Below are positions 9,165-18,500 of a stretch of DNA of 45,949 nucleotides, in pieces (the stretch's first letter is position 1; each line of letters starts with the position of its first letter). Below the pieces are notes generated by a model. That model saw nothing but the letters and a program-made list of their open reading frames with translations. It was not told where the DNA came from and did no database searches. The position numbers and the translations under genes were made by a program. This stretch comes from Tannerella sp. (GTDB taxonomy: Bacteria > Bacteroidota > Bacteroidia > Bacteroidales > Tannerellaceae): positions 1 to 45,949 of the forward strand of contig JAITVY010000092.1 of assembly GCA_031285565.1 (NCBI GenBank). The letters run 5' to 3'.

Positions 9165-10153
9165 ATTGGTATAGACTATCATACAACGAAAAACAAGAGG
9201 TCTTATCTGCAGTAGCTGCAAAAGTAGGATTGCCTACATTTGTTGTAGAAAAAGACTGGTGGGTCGTACAGACGTTGCGGTTAATCGCTCAAATGGATAT
9301 TTCAGATCAGATTGTTTTTAAAGGTGGTACATCCTTAAGTAAAGCCTGGGGGTTGATAAATAGGTTTTCAGAAGATATTGATTTGGCTATTAATCGTGAA
9401 TTTTTCGGTTACAGCGGCGATATTTCTCGAACTCAAGTTGGTAAATTAAAAGATGCTTCAAACAAATATCTCTGCAATGATTTCCTGAATGGTTTACGAA
9501 AAATGTTTGGAGACGCAGGATTCGAGGATGTGAAGTTAGACGTTGTGGATATAAAAGACCCCGATGATGATCCTGTTAAAATAGCTGTTGTATTTCCTGT
9601 TGTTACACAATACTCGTCTTATATTCTACCAAGAGTATTATTGGAAATAGGCAGTCGATCATTAATGGAGCCTTCCACAGCCTGTAAATTTCGATCTATG
9701 ATTGGAGATTCATTTTCAGATAGAACCTTTGCCGATGAAAATATTGAAATCTATTGCGTGAATCCGGAAAGGACTTTTTTGGAAAAGTTGTTTTTACTTC
9801 ACGAAGAACACCAGCGTCCAAAAGAAAAAATGTCTATTCAAGGAAAAAGTAGGCATCTATACGACATCTATAAGATTTCACAAACTCCATTCGCAGAGAA
9901 AGCGATTAAGGACAAAGAACTATATCGTTCAATTGTTGCCCATAGAGAACGATTTACAAAACTAGGAGGAGTTGATTATATGTCACATTATCCTCCCTAT
10001 CTGAACCCTATACCTTCTGATGATCTGCTCCTCATTTGGCAAAATGACTTTAAAAATCTCACCAATAATATGATAATGGATAATGACGTATCTTTCGAAG
10101 AGGTGATAAATGTTATAAAACAAATTTCAAATTCAATAAACTATGGGAATTAG
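9161..10153 (+). CDS. AbiEii-type nucleotidyltransferase toxin
   Basis: 330 residues from ATG 9161, chosen over the in-frame ATG at 9131 because it overlaps the antitoxin stop as ATGA. The catalytic core reads FKGGTSLSKAW (53-63) and SEDIDLA (70-76), the GG(T/S)-x-L-S...DxD signature of DNA polymerase beta-type nucleotidyltransferases (AbiEii/AbiGii, COG2253). The third acidic strand and a C-terminal helical region (RHLYDIYKI) also fit. AbiEii enzymes characteristically modify RNA such as tRNA and arrest growth on phage infection. All visible catalytic residues are intact, unlike the other AbiEii traces in this window. The 3' end overlaps the next gene by 11 nt. Confidence 0.88.
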   Translation: MNWYRLSYNEKQEVLSAVAAKVGLPTFVVEKDWWVVQTLRLIAQMDISDQIVFKGGTSLSKAWGLINRFSEDIDLAINREFFGYSGDISRTQVGKLKDASNKYLCNDFLNGLRKMFGDAGFEDVKLDVVDIKDPDDDPVKIAVVFPVVTQYSSYILPRVLLEIGSRSLMEPSTACKFRSMIGDSFSDRTFADENIEIYCVNPERTFLEKLFLLHEEHQRPKEKMSIQGKSRHLYDIYKISQTPFAEKAIKDKELYRSIVAHRERFTKLGGVDYMSHYPPYLNPIPSDDLLLIWQNDFKNLTNNMIMDNDVSFEEVINVIKQISNSINYGN

Positions 10154-11051
10154 TATTACTAAGAATTATGAAAAAGGTAAACTTTTCAGGGACGTTCAAG
10201 TGTGGCCATTGTCTACTGAATTAGATTATGAAGGTTGGTTAGGTAATTTCTCTAATGATTCTGATAGAACAATTGCAGAACATATCTTGGATTTTTTTAC
10301 TTACTATTCAAAAAAAATGGTCAATCAAATGTTAGCCATATCTGTGGGAGGGGCAGGGAGAATCCTAAAAGAGCATTATACGGACTGGACTCACAAACAT
10401 TTTAAGCAAAGATGTATTTATAGTTTCATTCCAGGTGAAACCCCTAACGAATCTGATAGTGGTCATATATTTATTAGAAAAATCAGAGAAATAGCAAATA
10501 TTCCTCAAACTAAACTAATAGGATTTCATGAGCTTTTTGATTACCTCGAACATAATTCGTCAAATCCAGTGCCAGTAATTCTTGTTGATGATATTATAGG
10601 ATCCGGTTTGCAGTGTAAAACTGCATGGTGTGACCAAATAGGAGGGACGAATTTAAGTACATTAAAAGAGATCGCTCAAAAATACAACCACAAATTTGTT
10701 TATGCACCACTAATAATTAATAGAGTCGGCTTTGATTTAATCAAGAGCAATTGTCCTGAGTTATTTTTATCTCCAGCACATATTATTGGAGAAGAATATA
10801 ATCTTTTTAATGAAAAATGTATCTGTTGGAGCAATGATAAGGCATTATACGCTAAAGGTACAGAAATGATATTGAGAAAGAGTGCAGAGTTAGGAATAAA
10901 AGATAATAATTCCGTAGTAAGCGTAAAAGGGTTTAGGGGGCAAGGGCTTGCGATTGCATTTGAACATGGAATTCCAGATGCAGCCCCTGCTTTCTTCTAT
11001 TGGGAAAGTGAAAATTGGGTTCCTCTGATAAAAAAATCATATGAAAGATGA
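10143..11051 (+). CDS. Phosphoribosyltransferase-like conflict protein (PRTase-CE type)
   Basis: 302 residues. The segment VPVILVDDIIGSG (143-155) is a classic type I phosphoribosyltransferase PRPP loop: hydrophobic strand, two Asp, then GSG. Flanking strands (KFVYAPLIINRVGFDLI) fit the fold, but no purine/pyrimidine salvage hood is recognisable. Proteins like this, placed directly before an ORC/CDC6-like ATPase, are the PRTase-CE family proposed from gene-neighbourhood work on bacterial conflict systems. Its substrate is unknown; it could add or remove a phosphoribosyl group on a nucleotide or nucleic acid. It overlaps the upstream gene by 11 nt and the downstream by 4 nt (ATGA 11048-11051). 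Confidence 0.75.
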   Translation: MGISITKNYEKGKLFRDVQVWPLSTELDYEGWLGNFSNDSDRTIAEHILDFFTYYSKKMVNQMLAISVGGAGRILKEHYTDWTHKHFKQRCIYSFIPGETPNESDSGHIFIRKIREIANIPQTKLIGFHELFDYLEHNSSNPVPVILVDDIIGSGLQCKTAWCDQIGGTNLSTLKEIAQKYNHKFVYAPLIINRVGFDLIKSNCPELFLSPAHIIGEEYNLFNEKCICWSNDKALYAKGTEMILRKSAELGIKDNNSVVSVKGFRGQGLAIAFEHGIPDAAPAFFYWESENWVPLIKKSYER

Positions 11052-12922
11052 AAAATAAAGATCAATTAAAGCGATTAAATGAATTATTTGGCAGTTATCG
11101 TGCTGAATGGTTAAAAGGTAGAGTCTTTGATTATTTTACCGAACCGTCATATTTTGTTGAACTAAAAGATAATAGACCATGTGTTCTACAGGGAGGAAGA
11201 GGAACAGGTAAGACAACAGTGCTTAAAGGGCTGTCATACCAAGGACAATATGCTCTTCAAAATAATTCTATTACTGAATTTGACCGTTTGGATTTTATTG
11301 GCATTTATCATAGGGTAAATACGAATCATGTAAGAGCATTTAAGGATGGTGGATTAGGGCTTGATGTTTGGCAGAAAATTTTTGGACACTATTTCAATTT
11401 AATTATATGCAGAGAGATTTTGCAATTTATGAATTGGCATAAACAGCAATGTGCTGATGATGCAGAATTATCATCTACGGCATGTCATATAATTGCGCAA
11501 TCGTTAAGATTTACAAATGATTGCAGATCATTTTCTACCTTATTGGATGGTATTGAAGAAAAAATGTATGAATTTCAATCACAAATTAACAACATAGCGG
11601 ATGGTGATGTTCCAGCCCTTTCAATGAGTGGAGACCCAATTAAAATTCTGACAGAGAAAGCAGTAAATCTTCCTCATTTTTCTAATAAAATGTTTTATCT
11701 ATTGATTGATGAATATGAGAATTTAGAAGATTATCAGCAAATGGTTGTTAACACATTGATAAAGCACAATAGTGAAGATTATACTTTTAAAATAGGTGTA
11801 AGAGAATTAGGTTGGAGAATAAAGCAGACTCTAAACCCGCAAGAATCACTTATTGATCCAGCGGATTATGTGTTATTTGATATTACTAAAAAGTTAACAG
11901 AAGAGTCTCGTTTTGATGATTTCGCAAAGGAAGTATGTCAAAAGCGCATCCAAGAACTCATTGATGAAGATAAAAAGGGAGAATTCACAATCGAAAAATC
12001 GCTGCAAAGCATTTCAATGGAAGAGGAGGCTGTGTTGCTTAAAGTTAATGATTCCAAATTAATGAAGGGTTATTCGGCTCTCCCTGAGGAACTAATAAAA
12101 CAGATAGAGGATTTGACTTCTTTAAATAAATTTTATCTTGCTCATTGGGCTCAGTCTCATAATATAAGTTTAGAGGAGATGGTAAATAGATACATTAAGA
12201 ACCCTACAAAATCAAAATCTGATTACAGCAACTATAAATATAGTATGTTGTTTAAAATAAGGAAAGGTCGAGGGATGGTAGGAATACAAAAATATTACGC
12301 AGGATGGCAAATTTTTATTCTTTTGGCTCACGGTAATATTAGATATCTTATGGAATTAGTTTATCGTACCTACGAAAAACATATTAATGAAGAAAATGAC
12401 TTGCTGTCTCCCATATCTCCATCAAATCAGACAATTGCAGCGCAAGAGATTGGACTGAAAAATCTAATGGAACTTGAAGGTTTAAGTAATAATGGAGCTC
12501 AACTTACGAAGTTATTGCTGGGATTTGGAAAAATATTTAATGTGCTTGCTTGTAGTGATGGAAGAATTAGACCCGAAGTAAACCAATTTTGTATAAAAGG
12601 AGTTCAGAACTCTGAACGATTACCAATTATTACAGATGCAGTAATGAACTTGGCTTTGATAAGAATTCCGGGAAACAAGCTAAATGATGAAGCAAACACA
12701 AGAGAAACCATGTACATGCTGCACCCTATATATGCTCCCTATTTTGTTTATAGCCACAGAAAGAAAAGAAAGTTAGATGTAACAGAGCAAGAGTTGATGG
12801 AAATAATTCAGAACAAAAAAGAAACAATAAAGGGTATCTTATCGAGGTGTGATGTATCTGAACAAGATTACAAATCTCTCCCCGAACAATTAACATTATT
12901 CGAAAATTACTACAATGCTTAA
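11048..12922 (+). CDS. ORC/CDC6-like AAA+ ATPase
   Basis: 624 residues. After a conserved lead-in (KGRVFDYFTEPSYFVELKDN) there is Walker A GGRGTGKT (49-56) and Walker B MFYLLIDEYENL (215-226); VGVRELGW-like residues near 265 may be sensor 1. The layout matches the ORC-CDC6-like ATPases that accompany PRTase-CE proteins. The C-terminal half (about 330-624) is helical and presumably binds DNA or a partner. As the only NTPase of the operon it is the likely sensor or switch, controlling the nucleotidyltransferase and phosphoribosyltransferase. It overlaps the next gene by 8 nt. Confidence 0.75.
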   Translation: MKNKDQLKRLNELFGSYRAEWLKGRVFDYFTEPSYFVELKDNRPCVLQGGRGTGKTTVLKGLSYQGQYALQNNSITEFDRLDFIGIYHRVNTNHVRAFKDGGLGLDVWQKIFGHYFNLIICREILQFMNWHKQQCADDAELSSTACHIIAQSLRFTNDCRSFSTLLDGIEEKMYEFQSQINNIADGDVPALSMSGDPIKILTEKAVNLPHFSNKMFYLLIDEYENLEDYQQMVVNTLIKHNSEDYTFKIGVRELGWRIKQTLNPQESLIDPADYVLFDITKKLTEESRFDDFAKEVCQKRIQELIDEDKKGEFTIEKSLQSISMEEEAVLLKVNDSKLMKGYSALPEELIKQIEDLTSLNKFYLAHWAQSHNISLEEMVNRYIKNPTKSKSDYSNYKYSMLFKIRKGRGMVGIQKYYAGWQIFILLAHGNIRYLMELVYRTYEKHINEENDLLSPISPSNQTIAAQEIGLKNLMELEGLSNNGAQLTKLLLGFGKIFNVLACSDGRIRPEVNQFCIKGVQNSERLPIITDAVMNLALIRIPGNKLNDEANTRETMYMLHPIYAPYFVYSHRKKRKLDVTEQELMEIIQNKKETIKGILSRCDVSEQDYKSLPEQLTLFENYYNA

Positions 12923-13856
12923 CAAAGATTACTTATACTCAAACTCTTATAAAAATATTTCAGAGTTTCGTCCAGTAGATGAAAGTTTATATCTATACGG
13001 ATATTCAACAGAAGATAGAAGCTTGTTAGTAAATGATCTAACTGCAGATACATCTTTATCAAATGTAATTTTCGTGGAAATTGAATCTCCGGAAAAAGAT
13101 GTTATAGTTAACAAAAAAACGGGAGAGAAATATTTTTTAAGAAGCAGTAAGAGTATGAAAAGTTTGTATGAAACTTATTCTGTAACAACAATTTATATAG
13201 ATGTCTCTGGATTGAACAATAGAATCTCTGCATCTCTTCTAAAAAATGCTTTGGAAATTGCAAACACTTCTGTAAGAGTTGTATATACCGAGCCTGAACA
13301 TTATGACATAGAAAAATTCAAGGAAGAAGGAGTGTTATGTAAAGACTTGTCTGAACGAATTGAAGGTATAGAGCCTTTGCCTGGTCTTGCAAATATTATA
13401 CCTGATGATGTTGACATGAAGTTTGTTGCACTATTAGGATTTGAAGGAGGAAGATTTACTCAAATGTACGAAACCATTCAGCCTCCAACAGATAAAATTA
13501 TTCCAGTAATTGGAGTCCCAGGTTATAGGCCTGAGTATCCATTCGTTGCATATTGGGGTAATAGACGACCTTTAATTTACACAGAATCATGGCAGTTTGT
13601 TGAATATGCAGCAGCAAATTCACTAGTTGATGTATTTTTTCTTTTACAAAGAATAAAAAAGAAACCACCTATCTCCAAAATAAAATTAGCTCCTATTGGA
13701 ACAAAACCTCATGCAATAGGTGCAATTCTTTTTGCTATAAAGTATCCGACAGATGTTGAAATAGTATTTGACAATCCTATTCGAAAATCCAAAAGAACGA
13801 AAGGGGTTGGATTAATTGTTGAAAGCAAAGTAAGCGAGTTGTTACATGAAAATTAA
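12915..13856 (+). CDS. Unrecognised operon protein with APIGTKPHAIGA motif
   Basis: 313 residues; I do not recognise the family. The N-terminus (LYLYGYSTEDRS, then alternating hydrophobic strands and helices, TTIYIDVSGL, VRVVYTEPEHYD) looks Rossmann-like. The C-terminal half has distinctive segments: LLGFEGGRFTQMYE, PVIGVPGYRPEYPF and KLAPIGTKPHAIGAILFAI, followed by VEIVFDNP. The GTKPHAIGA turn could bind a nucleotide or phosphate, perhaps the product of the upstream enzymes, but this is inference. It overlaps both neighbours (8 and 11 nt), so it is an integral part of the system. Confidence 0.65.
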   Translation: MLNKDYLYSNSYKNISEFRPVDESLYLYGYSTEDRSLLVNDLTADTSLSNVIFVEIESPEKDVIVNKKTGEKYFLRSSKSMKSLYETYSVTTIYIDVSGLNNRISASLLKNALEIANTSVRVVYTEPEHYDIEKFKEEGVLCKDLSERIEGIEPLPGLANIIPDDVDMKFVALLGFEGGRFTQMYETIQPPTDKIIPVIGVPGYRPEYPFVAYWGNRRPLIYTESWQFVEYAAANSLVDVFFLLQRIKKKPPISKIKLAPIGTKPHAIGAILFAIKYPTDVEIVFDNPIRKSKRTKGVGLIVESKVSELLHEN

Positions 13857-14913
13857 TAATTTAGATACTTTTTATACTCCGCCTGAACTGGCTGAGGACT
13901 TGCTTAGTTATGTTGATTGTGAAAGGGTGAAAAAAGCAGTAGATTTTTGTGTTGGAAAAGGAGAACTACTAAAGGCTGCCCAAGCAAAATTTGGAAACAT
14001 AAAATGCTATGGAACTGATATAGACAATATGATTGTCGATGAAATCAAAGAGAGTAACCCCACTTGGAATATTGCTGTATGTGATTTCACGAACAAACAG
14101 AGCAGAGAAAATACTTCGATATTAAAAAAGGCAACTTTCGATTTAGTATTATTAAACCCTCCCTTCACATGTAAAGGAAGTAAAATCAATAAAGTCGAGT
14201 TTTGTGATTGTGTCTTTCATGTAAGCACAGCCATGACATTTCTTGTTGAATCATTGAGGTATTTGAGTAAAGGAGGTAGTTTGTATGCAATAATGCCTGC
14301 TAGTGTGGTATATTCAGCTAAAGACAAAAAATTAGTAACTGCTATAAGCGAAAAATATGAGATAGAACTACTTGAAGAAAGAGAAAAACAGTTGTTTAAG
14401 AATTGTGCCCCTAATATAGTTTTATTAAAGGTAAAGACGAAAAGTACAAGCATTAAGAGTAACTCTATAATAGCATTAGATTCAGTACCGATTCTATTTG
14501 ATGCAAAAGAATATAATATAAGTATTTTTAGAGGGAATTTAAGTGTTCATGAAGCGGTTAAATACAAAAATAGTAAGGGGTTAATGTACGTACACTCCAC
14601 AAATTTACGGAATAATACTATTGTTCTTACAAAGATGACCGTAAGCAAGGCTCAATCGATCATAAATGGGCCAGCTATTTTATTGCATCGAGTAGGAAAA
14701 CCTGATATAACAAAAGTCTGTATAGTAGACGACGTAGATTATTACGTATTATCTGATTGTGTTATTGCTATTTTAGGAAACAACAAAGAAACTATTCAGT
14801 CACTATATGATACAATTATTTCAAAAAAAGATATTTTTTATTCTTTATACAAAGGTACAGGAGCAAAATACATTACGATAGAAAGGCTGAAAGAGGCCTT
14901 AAATTTGTATTGA
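13846..14913 (+). CDS. N6-adenine DNA methyltransferase
   Basis: 355 residues. FYTPPELA (9-16), the motif I-like DFCVGKGELL (33-42), the GTDID acidic residue after the next strand (56-60) and LLNPPF (102-107) form the gamma-type N6-adenine methyltransferase order X-I-II-IV. The C-terminal ~150 residues look like a target-recognition region. No restriction nuclease is adjacent in the operon. It could mark self DNA for the ORC-like sensor, or be part of the effector chemistry. Last gene of the six; the stop is at 14913 and the next 150 bp contain hairpins. Confidence 0.8.
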   Translation: MKINNLDTFYTPPELAEDLLSYVDCERVKKAVDFCVGKGELLKAAQAKFGNIKCYGTDIDNMIVDEIKESNPTWNIAVCDFTNKQSRENTSILKKATFDLVLLNPPFTCKGSKINKVEFCDCVFHVSTAMTFLVESLRYLSKGGSLYAIMPASVVYSAKDKKLVTAISEKYEIELLEEREKQLFKNCAPNIVLLKVKTKSTSIKSNSIIALDSVPILFDAKEYNISIFRGNLSVHEAVKYKNSKGLMYVHSTNLRNNTIVLTKMTVSKAQSIINGPAILLHRVGKPDITKVCIVDDVDYYVLSDCVIAILGNNKETIQSLYDTIISKKDIFYSLYKGTGAKYITIERLKEALNLY

Positions 14914-15066
14914 CTAAAGCAATCTCGAAAAATGTTCGAGAATTTATAACTAAATATTGGCAATTATCTTGTAGATATTGATTGAATTATCTATATTTGA
15001 CCCTCGTATCAGGGTGAGAAAACGACATGGAACGCCATGTTGTAGCCAATACCAGAAATAATGGCG
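14914..15066 (+). other. Hairpin-rich gap after the methyltransferase operon
   Basis: No gene. Three small perfect stems follow each other: TCTCGAA/TTCGAGA (14923-14929 with 14935-14941), ACCCT/AGGGT around 15000-15015, and ACATGG/CCATGT with an AACG loop (15025-15040). The first lies 10 bp after the stop and could end transcription, though there is no T run. The cluster leads directly into repeat copy 2. Confidence 0.45.
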
Positions 15067-15161
15067 TTACTAAATCGTTACTTGTATTTTTGCATCCTTT
15101 GGAAGACGTTGATAATAAAAGATATAGTGGGGTGGGTGAGAATCCGTCAACGCCCACTATC
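15067..15161 (+). repeat. Module-boundary repeat, copy 2 (left box plus core)
   Basis: It contains the left box TTACTAAATCGTTACTTG (15067-15084), GGTGGGTGAG (15131-15140) and the core AATCCGTCAACGCCCAC (15141-15157) followed by TATC. The left part matches copy 1 (8077-8150) and the core is identical to 21214-21230 in copy 3. The right half also forms a stem ATAGTGGG (15124-15131)/CCCACTAT (15153-15160). Having both halves makes this copy look like the complete or hybrid site. Confidence 0.7.
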
Positions 15162-15167
15162 GAAGAG

Positions 15168-15197
15168 AGCAGTTACATATTGATGTAGCTGCTTTTT
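15168..15197 (+). terminator. Hairpin with T run after repeat copy 2
   Basis: Arms AGCAGTTACAT (15168-15178) and ATGTAGCTGCT (15183-15193) form an 11-bp stem with one wobble and a 4-nt loop, followed by TTTTT. A hairpin of the same design, with compensatory differences in sequence, follows copy 3 at 21242. Confidence 0.7.
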
Positions 15198-15284
15198 GCG
15201 TTTTGTGCACATTCAATTTGCATGCAAACATAATTAAACAGGGTAACACGGATCACGACTGATAATCACTACATTTGTAGATAG

Positions 15285-15554
15285 TCTCGGAAAGGTCGAA
15301 ATTTGTTTGATTTGTATTGGGCATTGACAAATCACAACATAGATGTCGAGAAGCTTATTCAGTGCTATAAATCTTATATGAAATATTCTGTTGATAAACC
15401 TCCTACACAGAAGCAGTTTCTCGTTAACATGGAGGAGAAGATTACCGACAAGGGGCTTTTAGATGATATTTATATTATCTTGAAACAAGGAGTTGAGTAT
15501 AATAATGAAAAGGCTTGGGGAATAGTGAGGAATGAGTTAATTGAAAAGATATAG
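15285..15554 (+). pseudogene. AbiEii-like nucleotidyltransferase, C-terminal fragment
   Basis: The frame is open from 15285 after a stop, with only a TTG at 15303 as possible start. The peptide (FDLYWALTNHNIDVEKLI, then DKPPTQKQFLVNMEEKI, and AWGIVRNELIEKI at the end) resembles the C-terminal helical domain of AbiEii/COG2253 enzymes, where a KDxFDLYxLL helix opens the domain. The catalytic N-terminal part is absent: upstream lies the boundary repeat and terminator. It ends 22 bp before the NTPase gene. Most likely a truncated relic created when the neighbouring module was inserted. Confidence 0.6.
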
Positions 15555-15576
15555 TCTCTACTTGTTTTGAATCATT

Positions 15577-18500
15577 ATGGACAAAGAAGTTAATCAATAT
15601 GGAGAAAAATCTGCATACTTCGAACATGCAGATACCGTTAATTTAATATACAATCAGGTAGAAAGTTCCCAATTAACCATTGATGATATACTCCAAGGCT
15701 TTAATAGTGCTTCAGTGGATCTGTCTTCTTACAAAAATAAATTTGGAGGGGAGATACACATTGAAAGGACTGAAACAACCGATTTGTACAATTGGATTGT
15801 AAGAGGTATAGAACCCAACGAATCTCCCATTGCTATACTTACGGGCAATGCAGGTTATGGTAAATCGGTTATTCTTCGTGATTTATTCGATAAGTTGCAG
15901 GAAGAAAAGATTCCGGTTCTGGGTATAAAAGCCGACAGAATTGTTATACACAACCTCGAAGAATTGAATAAAGAATTGGAACTTGGGGATACAATAGAGT
16001 CGATTTTTAAAGCATTAAGCAGTAACTCACAAAAATTTGTGCTACTCATTGACCAGATTGATGCATTATCCCAATCACTTTCCTCGGACAGGAGTCCTTT
16101 AAATACGTATCATCGTTTGATTCTTAAACTAAGTCGGATCTCAAATATTAGAATTGTTATTTCTTGCAGATTGTACGACCTTGACTACGATCCTTTATTG
16201 CAGGAGTATAAGGAGGCGAAAACCTTTAAGACTTCTGCATTGTCAGTTGAAGAGGTCGTTAAGGTATTGGAAACATTGAAAATGCAAGTACCTTCTAATG
16301 CAGTAAAACTAAAAGAGTTCTTGGGGGTACCATTGCATCTTCAATTATTTTGTAAAATCAATAGTCCGGAGAAATTCTCTGAAACAACTACACTGCAAAC
16401 TTTGTATGACGAAATTTGGCAAGATTTTATCTTGCAAAAGCCTCATTCCATTAGGCTGGATTCTATTAAACTTCAAAAACTAGTAGAAGAAATAGCCCAT
16501 CAAATGTATGATAGTCAACAGTTAGTTGTGAGCCAAAAGTTATTTGAAGGAAAATATAAAAAAGAATTGGATTACCTTTCCAGTGAGGAAATTATAACGA
16601 TGCCAGAACATGGGAAGATACAATTTATACACCAATCCTTTTTTGACTATGCTTATGCACGGACATTTATCGAAAAGGGAGAGGTTATATCTGATTCTTT
16701 ACAAGCTCAGCATCAAGGGCTTTTTATTCGTTCCAGGGTGAAGCAGGTTTTCACTTATCTGCGTGAACTAGACTCTCAAAGATACATTCAGGAGTTTGAA
16801 AAAGTATTGTTTGGTAATAATCGCTTTCATCTGAAACTACTGCTTATAAATAATTTAGGATTTTATTCTAATCCTTTGATTGAAGAAAAAAGGCTGATAA
16901 AAGAAAAGTTGATAAAAAACGATGCTCTTTTCAAACTGTTTATAGAATCCGCTTATACACAGGAGTGGTTCAAATTTCTTGTAAAAGATATTAATATCGC
17001 CGCTTATTTTGAGAAAGGGGATAAAGAATATATTGACATTATATATAGCCTTTGTTGGAAGATGCTAAAAACAAATGCAGAAGATACTATTGATTTCTTA
17101 ACAAAATTAAATAATATCAATTTTGAAAATAAGAGCAAATTTATCGGTAATCTACTTTCTTCTGTTCCAAAAGATAAAGTCAATCTTTCATTTTCGTTAT
17201 TTGAACAATTGAAGTCCACTTGGGATACCCACAACTTTTACCATTACTTAAAAACAGCTATACAGAATTATCCTGATTTTGTTATTCAAGAATTGAGGGA
17301 ACAAGTGATAGATAATTTACCTCATATTGACATGACAAACAAATCAGACTATATACCTGGAGACTATAATAGCTGGCAGGTGTACAAAGAGTTGTTTGAG
17401 AAACACAGAGATAAAGCCGCAGTTTTTTTTATTGAGCTCACGCAGCAAATTGCTGCTTTTCCAAGATTATCGGATCAAGAAAATCAAAAGGACAGCCTCT
17501 TCACTTCTTGGGCGTATGTTTTTTTTGTGCCATTCAAAGGTGATCATCTATATTTTCATCAAAAGATGTATGATATGGTTTTGGGCTATCTTGATGATTT
17601 ATTCGGATCAGATTTTGAGAAAGCCAAAGCTATTATTCTTCCATTGTTAAAATCAGATTATGGGATTGTGGTAAATATTCCCGTTTATTTCATGTGCAAA
17701 TACCCCGAACAGTTTAAAAACGAATCCTTTGAGATGCTGTCCACTGGGCGTTTTTACACAACAGCTACAGATTCTTTAGATTATAACATCAAAGAATTAT
17801 TGCGGGCATCTTATCCCTTATTTTCGCAAGAGGAACAGCAGTTGATAAACAAGGTGATTATGGGATTAAAACCGGAATGGGAAAAAGATGTTTATGGAGA
17901 AAAGGGAGTGTCACAATATGGATATACACGGATCGGTCGTACAGCTTATCAGCTGATATCAATGATACCTGATAAATTGAGGAAGAAATACCCTGAGATA
18001 GATCGATTTTACAAAGAAAAGTTCAGACAATACGGTGAACTTAAAAACGAAGCACCCCAAGGAGTAATAATGAGAAGTGGAGAAACCTCGATGAGTAAAA
18101 GTGCTTATGAACACATGAATGACGCCCAATGGAAAGAATCTTTTAAGAAACATATCAGTGACCGCCATCTTGACTGGGATGTTCCGACAAGAACAGGCCA
18201 CGGAAGGTCATTTGAGGATTATGTTTCGCTTAATCCAAACAAATTTATATTTCTAATTAGTGATATTATTGAGGATGAAGAAATATTACCGATGTATGTG
18301 ATATATGGATTGCAAGGTCTTAAAAAAGGCAATTACAACCCTCAAAAAACAAAAGAATTATTTGTGAGGTTTATAACAAAACGTTTTTATAACAACAGGG
18401 GATTAAATAAAGAGGTACTCCGGTATTCTGTTTGGTTTATTGCGTATTTTATAGAAGAATCAGTAGTTGATCAAGATATCATTGATTTTCTAACAGAACT

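Noticed and set aside
14914..15300. Possible tRNA-like or small RNA structure near AATCCGTCAACGCCCAC
   Set aside because: The T-arm-like look does not extend to a full cloverleaf; no acceptor stem or anticodon arm could be drawn. Treated as an att-like repeat.
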